Shown piece after piece: positions 8,138-12,404 of a stretch of 12,404 nucleotides of DNA. The notes under the pieces were generated by a model that saw only the letters and a program-made list of their open reading frames with translations, was not told the origin of the DNA and ran no database searches. Source of the stretch: Candidatus Fonsibacter sp. (lineage in GTDB: Bacteria; Pseudomonadota; Alphaproteobacteria; Pelagibacterales; Pelagibacteraceae); NCBI GenBank assembly GCA_023257975.1, contig JALRAW010000025.1, forward strand, positions 1 through 12,404. The letters run 5' to 3'. The translations under genes were made by a program, and so were the position numbers. Numbering within the stretch: the first letter of the stretch is position 1; the number at the start of each line of letters is the position of its first letter.

Positions 8138-9043
8138 TTAAACTCTTCTAATTATTTTTTCTCCAAATAAACCTTCAGGTCTATAAAGTAAAAATAGTAT
8201 TGATAACATATATGGGGCCCAAGCTTCGATACCTCCTTTAAAGAAAGGTCCAATATAAACCTCTAAGACTTTTTCAACTGCGCCTACAAGCAAACCTCCA
8301 ACAATTGCTCCAGGAATTGAAGAAAATCCACCAATAATTAAAACTGGCAAAGCTTTTAATGCTAGTTCAATTAAAGCAAATTGGACTCCTGCTCTTGCCC
8401 CCCACATCATTCCAGCAACTAAAGCAACCACTCCAGCTGTAGACCAGACAAGTAACATAATATGTTTTAAAGGAATACCAATTGAGCTTGCAGCTCCCGG
8501 ATCATCTGCAACAGCTCTTAATCCAAGTCCAATTTTTGTATATTTGAATAAGAGTGTAAGTAGAACAATCATACCCAAAGCAACAAATCCTGCTGTCAAA
8601 TCAAGTGCACTAATAAATAATTTTAAATTATCAGCTATCCACGGAATAGGAAAATCACCAATACCTAAGCTTAACTTTCTTACTTCGACTCCCCATTTTG
8701 CCTGTGCAAGTCCTTCTAGAACAAATCCGAGACCAATTGTTGCCATTAAAACCGTATCTTCGCTTTGATTCATTAAAGGACGAAGAACTAATCTTTCTGT
8801 TAAAAGACCAACTATTATCATTAAAAAAACAACGGCAATAAAAGCAACTGCAAAGGGCATTCCATACTCCATGAAGCCACAAAATGAGAGCACAGCAAAA
8901 AACACCATAGCACCTTGAGCAAAATTAAAAGTTGATGATGCTTTGTAAATAAGCACAAAACCTAAGGCTACTAATGAATACATAGTTCCTGATAACAGAC
9001 CCCCAACAAGAACTTCAAAAAAGAATAAAATTGAATCAACCAT
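8138..9043 (-). CDS. livH: Branched-chain amino acid-type ABC permease LivH
   Basis: This 301-residue inner-membrane permease partners LivM. It shows the LivH pattern: LLSGTMYSLVALGFVLIYKASSTFNFAQGAMVFF (first hydrophobic blocks, about 16-49), the coupling segment LGLRAVADDPGAASSIGI (173-190), GGFSSIPGAIVGGLLVGAVE (238-257) and the C-terminal YRPEGLFGEK (287-296). Its ATG lies within the last codons of livG (8-nt overlap), and AGGAG (9050-9054) sits 6 nt upstream, a strong ribosome binding site inside livG. The next gene, livM, follows after 2 nt. Family and orientation fit a complete importer. Confidence 0.94.
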   Translation of the reverse strand: MVDSILFFFEVLVGGLLSGTMYSLVALGFVLIYKASSTFNFAQGAMVFFAVLSFCGFMEYGMPFAVAFIAVVFLMIIVGLLTERLVLRPLMNQSEDTVLMATIGLGFVLEGLAQAKWGVEVRKLSLGIGDFPIPWIADNLKLFISALDLTAGFVALGMIVLLTLLFKYTKIGLGLRAVADDPGAASSIGIPLKHIMLLVWSTAGVVALVAGMMWGARAGVQFALIELALKALPVLIIGGFSSIPGAIVGGLLVGAVEKVLEVYIGPFFKGGIEAWAPYMLSILFLLYRPEGLFGEKIIRRV

Positions 9044-9893
9044 GTGCTACTCCTAAATATGCATCAATTACTTTTTGGTCAGCCCTAACAACATCAGGAA
9101 TATCGTCACCAATAATTTTTCCATAATCTAAAACTACAACTCGATCAGAGATATCCATAACGACTCCCATATCATGTTCAATTAAAACTATTGTTGTTCC
9201 AAGTTCATCATTTACTTTTAAAATAAATCTACACATATCTCTCTTTTCTTCAACATTCATTCCAGCCATTGGTTCATCTAGGAGTAATATTGGAGCTTCT
9301 GTAGCAAGTGCTCGTCCTAATTCTACCTTTTTTTGGAGACCATAAGGAAGTTTTCCAACTTCTGTATTTTTAATATTTTCAATTTCTAAAAACTTAATAA
9401 TTTCTTCACATTTTTCTCTGTTAAATTTCTCTTCTTTTAATGCTCTTGGAAACTGGAAAGCAACTTCAAAAAAATTAGACTTGGTATGAAGTTTTCTTCC
9501 AACTAAAATATTATCTAAAACTGACATTCTTTTAAATAAAGCTAAATTCTGAAATGTTCTTGAGATTCCTTTTTGCGACATAATGTTTGGAGTAATTGGT
9601 TTAATTTCTTCTCCATTTAAAATTACTTTTCCTTCTTGAGGCTTATAAATTCCGTTAATACAGTTAAGCATTGAACTTTTGCCAGCTCCATTTGGTCCGA
9701 TTATGGCTCTTATTTCATGCTTTAAAACATTAAAAGAAATATTGGTAATAGCTTTAACACCACCAAAACTTAAAGATATATTTTTTACTTCTAAGATTGG
9801 TTTGCCTATTTTAAATTTTCTATTATCTACCATAGATTTTTTCTTCTTAGCTTTAATGGACTTTTTTTTTAATGGCATCTTTTTTTCTTTCAC
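9036..9893 (-). CDS. livG: Branched-chain amino acid-type ABC ATPase LivG
   Basis: This cytoplasmic ATPase is one of the two energising the LivHM permease. Walker A is GPNGAGKS (66-73), the Q-loop glutamine is Q115 in TFQN, the signature is LPYGLQKK (182-189) in place of the commoner LSxGQ, Walker B is ILLLDEP (202-208) and the switch histidine is H240 in IEHD. The LPYGLQ signature is, as I recall, typical of an alphaproteobacterial LivG subgroup. The start is uncertain. The frame opens with GTG at 9891-9893, with ATG choices at 9876-9878 (residue 6) and 9831-9833 (residue 21). The first two give a lysine-rich N-terminus (KKKSIKAKKKKS) and overlap livF by 41 or 26 nt. The third removes it and leaves 19 nt after the livF stop. 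It overlaps livH by 8 nt. Confidence 0.9.
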   Translation of the reverse strand: MKEKKMPLKKKSIKAKKKKSMVDNRKFKIGKPILEVKNISLSFGGVKAITNISFNVLKHEIRAIIGPNGAGKSSMLNCINGIYKPQEGKVILNGEEIKPITPNIMSQKGISRTFQNLALFKRMSVLDNILVGRKLHTKSNFFEVAFQFPRALKEEKFNREKCEEIIKFLEIENIKNTEVGKLPYGLQKKVELGRALATEAPILLLDEPMAGMNVEEKRDMCRFILKVNDELGTTIVLIEHDMGVVMDISDRVVVLDYGKIIGDDIPDVVRADQKVIDAYLGVAHG

Positions 9894-10683
9894 TGTCTCT
9901 TATTGCATCTTTAAAGTTTAATCTTTTGCCTTTAGAAATACCTAAATATAATTCTTTGACTTTTTCGTTATTTAATAGACTTTTAGCTGACCCCTCTAAC
10001 ATCACATTCCCTGTTTCAATAATATATCCATAATCAGCGTTTCTAAGGGCAATATTAGTATTTTGCTCTGCTAATAAAATACTGACCCCCTCTTTTTCAT
10101 TTAATTCTTTAACAATATTAAAAATCTCAGCAACTAACTGAGGTGCTAAACCCATCGATGGTTCATCTAATAAAAGCATTTTAGGTTTCGCCATCATCGC
10201 TCTAGCTACAGCAACCATTTGTTGTTCTCCACCCGATGTAAAACCGGCTTGACTTTTTCTTCTCTCTTTTAATCTTTTAAAATATCCATAAATTTTATCA
10301 ATTTCCGCATTTAAATCTCCTCTTGATAATTTTCTAGAATACGCACCAGAAATAATATTTTCTTCTACTGTTAAATGTCCAAAACATCTTCTTCCCTCTA
10401 AAACCTGAACCATTCCAAGCGCTACCATCTCTGAAGGATTTTGATTTTTTACTTCAATACCATCATAATTAATTGAACCTTTAGTAACCTCGCCTCTTTC
10501 AGAGGCAAGCATGGTAGATATTGATTTTAGTGTTGTGCTTTTACCAGCACCATTTGCTCCTAATAAAGCAACTATTTTTCCTTTAGGTACATTTAATGTT
10601 ACATCATGGAGTGCTAATATAACTTTGTTATAAGTGACTTCTATATTTTTAATTTCTAAAATATTCTTAGAAATAGACCCCAT
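9853..10683 (-). CDS. livF: Branched-chain amino acid-type ABC ATPase LivF
   Basis: This 276-residue cytoplasmic ATPase is the second one of the importer. Walker A is GANGAGKS (42-49), the Q-loop is Q93 in GMVQVLEGRR, the signature is TSGGEQQ (149-155) and Walker B is MLLLDEP (169-175). Where other ABC ATPases have the switch histidine, it has AEQN (205-208), as LivF proteins normally do. The last 30 or so residues, RLNFKDAIRDSERKKDAIKK and on, extend beyond the usual end of the family at LYLG, and are lysine-rich. An AGGGA ribosome binding site (10688-10692) lies 4 nt before the ATG. The gene is separated from the binding-protein gene by 94 nt containing a stem-loop. An A9 run (complement of 9862-9870) sits just before its stop, in the overlap with livG. 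Confidence 0.94.
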   Translation of the reverse strand: MGSISKNILEIKNIEVTYNKVILALHDVTLNVPKGKIVALLGANGAGKSTTLKSISTMLASERGEVTKGSINYDGIEVKNQNPSEMVALGMVQVLEGRRCFGHLTVEENIISGAYSRKLSRGDLNAEIDKIYGYFKRLKERRKSQAGFTSGGEQQMVAVARAMMAKPKMLLLDEPSMGLAPQLVAEIFNIVKELNEKEGVSILLAEQNTNIALRNADYGYIIETGNVMLEGSAKSLLNNEKVKELYLGISKGKRLNFKDAIRDSERKKDAIKKKVH

Positions 10684-10715
10684 TAAATCCCTTTTAAATT
10701 TTGTGCAATTTAGTT

Positions 10716-10753
10716 AATAAAAAGGGGAGTGTAAATAATTATTTACACTCCCC
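10716..10753 (-). terminator. Perfect palindromic stem-loop with U-run between binding protein and livF
   Basis: Bases 10724-10753 are a perfect 30-nt palindrome: 13-nt arms (GGGGAGTGTAAAT and its complement) around AATT. On the minus strand five Ts, then ATT, follow (10723 down to 10716). This is the form of an intrinsic terminator for the binding-protein transcript, 24 nt after its stop codon. livF has no obvious separate promoter in the remaining 33 nt. The likely role is therefore partial termination or 3'-end protection, giving more binding-protein mRNA than livFGHM mRNA. The remainder of the 94-nt gap holds only the livF ribosome binding site. Confidence 0.8.
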
Positions 10754-10777
10754 AAATTAAATAAGTTAATCTAAAAA

Positions 10778-12133
10778 CTAACTACATTTTCTAGGAGTAA
10801 TTTTGTTTTCTTCAGCATACTTTGCAGCTGATTCAACAATTTGAGCTCTTATAGCAGCAGGATCATTAGGTCCTGTCCAGTCCTTAACTTTTTTAAAGGC
10901 CTGAGCTTTTCCATCCCATTGCATTAAAGCGAATTTACCAGCGCCTTCATGCTGTGAACAAGAAAGAGCAAATGGAGCTAACATTCCCTCAATTCCAAGC
11001 TCTTTCATTCTAGCTTCAGTCATATTTATTGCTTCATATCCAGCTCTAAATTCTTCGCTAGTAACAGCTTTTCCAACTTTATTGTGCATTTTCTGAGCAT
11101 TTCTTAATGCTTCAACCCACAAAATAGAAGCGCCTAAACCTCTGTTGTAATAAGCGGTTCCAACTCGATTTGGATCAGCCATATTTCCTTTTCCAGCTTT
11201 ATAGACTTTCTCCTGAATATTCTTAATTAAAGGATAGTTTTTTCCAGGTAAAGCATTTGAAACAACGTAAGTTCCGTTTGCAGAGTCGCCTGCAGGTATC
11301 ATATCTTCCTCAGCTCCACCGAAAGTAACGTACATCATTTTTGTTCTTGGAAAATTAATTCTAGCAGCATTTGTCATTGCTGTTGAATTCATTCCTGAAC
11401 CCGCACCCCAGAAAGTAACCCAATCAGGTTTTTCTTGTCTGATTTGTAACCACTGAGATTGCTGTTCTAATCCTGGAGGAGCAATAGCAATTTCTACTAA
11501 TGTAAATCCCCATTCTTTAGCAAGTCTTCTCATTGTTGGAAGTGGTTCACGACCATAGGCAGTATCAATATGAAGGTGAACGATTTTTTTACCTTTTAAT
11601 TTTTCTGGTCCACCACCATCAAGCTCAGCCATCCATCTTAGTTTAACTGCAATTTGTGACCAATAACTACTTGCAGCATTAAAAACCCAAGGCCAAACTG
11701 TTCCATCAGCAGCATCAGTTCTTCCGTATCCGTATTGAGCAAGAACAACTTTGTCTTCTGCCATACGATTAATAACTGCATAAGCACCAGGCGTTCCTAA
11801 TGTATCAAATACTACCATCTTCTGACCATCTTTTGTCATAAGTCTTTGATAACATTCTACAGTTTTAGCTGCGTTATATTCTGTTTCGCACTCTTGCCAT
11901 GTCAGCATAACTCCATTAACACCACCAGTGGCATTAACATAGTTCATGTAGTCTATTTGTGCACCGTAATATCCTGTACCCATTGCTGAGTATGGGCCTA
12001 CACGACTACTTGGTATTGGAAAATATTGCGTCTCTTTTGTTTGTGCAAATAAATTTCCTGGCAATACTATCGTTGACAAAAAAACAACAGCACTAAGAGC
12101 TGAAGTTATTTTTTTTAAGTATTTTTTTTCCAT
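10778..12133 (-). CDS. Periplasmic substrate-binding protein of HAAT-family ABC importer
   Basis: This 451-residue exported protein captures the substrate for LivFGHM. An N-terminal signal peptide is clear: MEKKYLKK, a hydrophobic core (about 11-27) and likely cleavage after LFA (30/31). The mature part has the type 1 periplasmic-binding fold pattern: GPYSAMGTGYYGAQIDYMNYV (46-66), ATGGVNGVMLTWQECETEYN (68-87), then LGTPGAYAVINRMAEDKV, HIDTAYGREPLPTMRRLAKEWG and FWGAGSGMNSTAM. C82 and C94 are placed like the disulfide of LivJ-type proteins; C392 and C450 may form a second. It is longer than LivJ/LivK (about 345 mature), so a different substrate (amide, aromatic or other acid) is quite possible. 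I chose ATG at 12131-12133: it has AGGGGA 6 nt upstream, whereas the TTG one codon earlier is worse spaced. It is first in the operon. Confidence 0.92.
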   Translation of the reverse strand: MEKKYLKKITSALSAVVFLSTIVLPGNLFAQTKETQYFPIPSSRVGPYSAMGTGYYGAQIDYMNYVNATGGVNGVMLTWQECETEYNAAKTVECYQRLMTKDGQKMVVFDTLGTPGAYAVINRMAEDKVVLAQYGYGRTDAADGTVWPWVFNAASSYWSQIAVKLRWMAELDGGGPEKLKGKKIVHLHIDTAYGREPLPTMRRLAKEWGFTLVEIAIAPPGLEQQSQWLQIRQEKPDWVTFWGAGSGMNSTAMTNAARINFPRTKMMYVTFGGAEEDMIPAGDSANGTYVVSNALPGKNYPLIKNIQEKVYKAGKGNMADPNRVGTAYYNRGLGASILWVEALRNAQKMHNKVGKAVTSEEFRAGYEAINMTEARMKELGIEGMLAPFALSCSQHEGAGKFALMQWDGKAQAFKKVKDWTGPNDPAAIRAQIVESAAKYAEENKITPRKCS

Positions 12134-12139
12134 CAATTA

Positions 12140-12145
12140 TCCCCT
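12140..12145 (-). promoter_or_regulatory. Strong ribosome binding site deciding the binding-protein start
   Basis: AGGGGA on the minus strand lies 6 nt before the ATG at 12131-12133. This is the best Shine-Dalgarno match in the window apart from those before pntAB and livH. It fits the high expression expected for a periplasmic binding protein. Confidence 0.75.
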
Positions 12146-12159
12146 ATTTTTTTTAATTA

Positions 12160-12195
12160 TTAATAAATTATAAACATAAAAAATATAAGTCACAA
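12160..12195 (-). promoter_or_regulatory. Sigma-70-type promoter of the binding-protein/liv operon
   Basis: On the minus strand TTGTGA (12190-12195) and a perfect TATAAT (12167-12172) are separated by exactly 17 nt. Transcription would start near 12160, with a leader of about 27 nt before the ATG. This is the best-formed promoter in the window. A dyad that could be an operator lies about 44 nt upstream of the -35 box. Confidence 0.65.
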
Positions 12196-12238
12196 ACAAT
12201 TAATAATTATTAATATTAAAATGAATTATAATTAACTC

Positions 12239-12257
12239 TTACAACTTAATGTTGTAA
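12239..12257. promoter_or_regulatory. Dyad upstream of the liv promoter, possible operator
   Basis: TTACAAC (12239-12245) and GTTGTAA (12251-12257) are perfect inverted 7-bp arms with a 5-nt spacer. The centre lies about 88 nt upstream of the predicted liv transcription start and about 34 nt after the stop of the gene at the right edge. It could bind a dimeric regulator or be a weak transcript-end hairpin for the right-edge gene. No T-run follows, so an operator is the slightly better reading. Confidence 0.35.
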
Positions 12258-12281
12258 CTAATGGATGATATTATTAAAATA

Positions 12282-12404
12282 TTACTTAACTTGAACTCGA
12301 TTTTCAGTTTCTTTAGGTTCAAATCTGTTAGAAATTTTTCTTACCTCAACCGCTGAAACTTTATATTCAGCACACATGGTCTCTTCGTCTTTTCCATGTC
12401 CTGT
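12282..12404 (-). CDS. C-terminal 40 codons of an unknown protein, cut by the right edge
   Basis: The minus-strand frame is open from the window edge to TAA at 12282-12284. It encodes 40 residues beginning TGHGKDEETMCAEYKVSAVE and ending VQVK. The residue mix (charged, balanced, one cysteine in ETMCAEYKV) looks like real protein, and base composition is richer in GC than the following intergenic stretch. I do not recognise the family. It precedes the liv operon in the same direction, with 148 nt between its stop and the binding-protein ATG. That gap holds the promoter and dyad and no further gene. Confidence 0.6.
   Translation of the reverse strand, partial: TGHGKDEETMCAEYKVSAVEVRKISNRFEPKETENRVQVK

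Noticed and set aside
8544..8882. Open frames of about 75 codons overlapping livH
   Set aside because: They overlap the conserved LivH reading frame and have no start signals or family features.
6838..10683. A frameshift or broken gene in the liv cluster, suggested by the overlaps
   Set aside because: Each liv frame is full length with all family motifs. The overlaps are ordinary translational coupling.
12134..12136. TTG start one codon before the binding-protein ATG
   Set aside because: The ATG at 12131-12133 has AGGGGA at a standard 6-nt spacing. The TTG would leave only 3 nt and adds nothing to the signal peptide.

Overview
The window is a compact, AT-rich bacterial chromosome segment (roughly 30% GC in the coding parts by hand sampling). 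It most resembles a marine alphaproteobacterium of the SAR11/Pelagibacterales kind. This rests on the low GC, very short or overlapping gene junctions, a three-gene Rhodospirillum-type transhydrogenase, and the gene types present. The assignment is inference; no rRNA or other marker gene is present.

Layout, left to right. Positions 1-277 are extremely AT-rich (about 13% GC) and hold no convincing complete gene: a possible 3' end of a gene off the left edge, then two AT hairpins. At 278-658 is a small gene with a CoiA-like zinc-ribbon/HHFSH motif. It is apparently truncated, has about 21% GC, and looks foreign to its surroundings. It overlaps by 8 nt a two-gene ABC-2 exporter operon on the + strand (ATPase 651-1388, permease 1385-2179). 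Convergent with this, 5 nt away, is the minus-strand proton-translocating transhydrogenase operon pntAA-pntAB-pntB (4987 down to 2185, with coupled junctions). Divergent from it across 171 bp is fhs (5159-6829), encoding formate-tetrahydrofolate ligase.

Convergent with fhs, 8 nt away, is a long minus-strand operon for uptake of a branched-chain-amino-acid-type substrate. It is read from the right as substrate-binding protein, livF, livG, livH, livM and a small single-pass membrane protein. It has a good sigma-70-type promoter and a strong ribosome binding site before the binding-protein gene. A perfect 30-nt palindromic stem-loop followed by a U-run lies between the binding-protein gene and livF, which probably makes the binding protein more abundant than the membrane parts. 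The right edge carries the last 40 codons of another minus-strand gene of unknown function.

How the genes may work together: Fhs links formate and folate C1 units, and THF-linked oxidation handles NADP(H). Transhydrogenase balances NADPH/NADH using the proton gradient, so the divergent pair is metabolically compatible, though the link is inferred. The Liv cluster is a complete HAAT-family importer; its substrate cannot be read from the sequence.

Most of the window is ordinary. The parts worth a second look are the foreign-looking left end, the livF/livG overlap with its A9 tract, the intra-operon palindrome, and a dyad upstream of the binding-protein promoter. I do not see a clearly new multi-gene system here.
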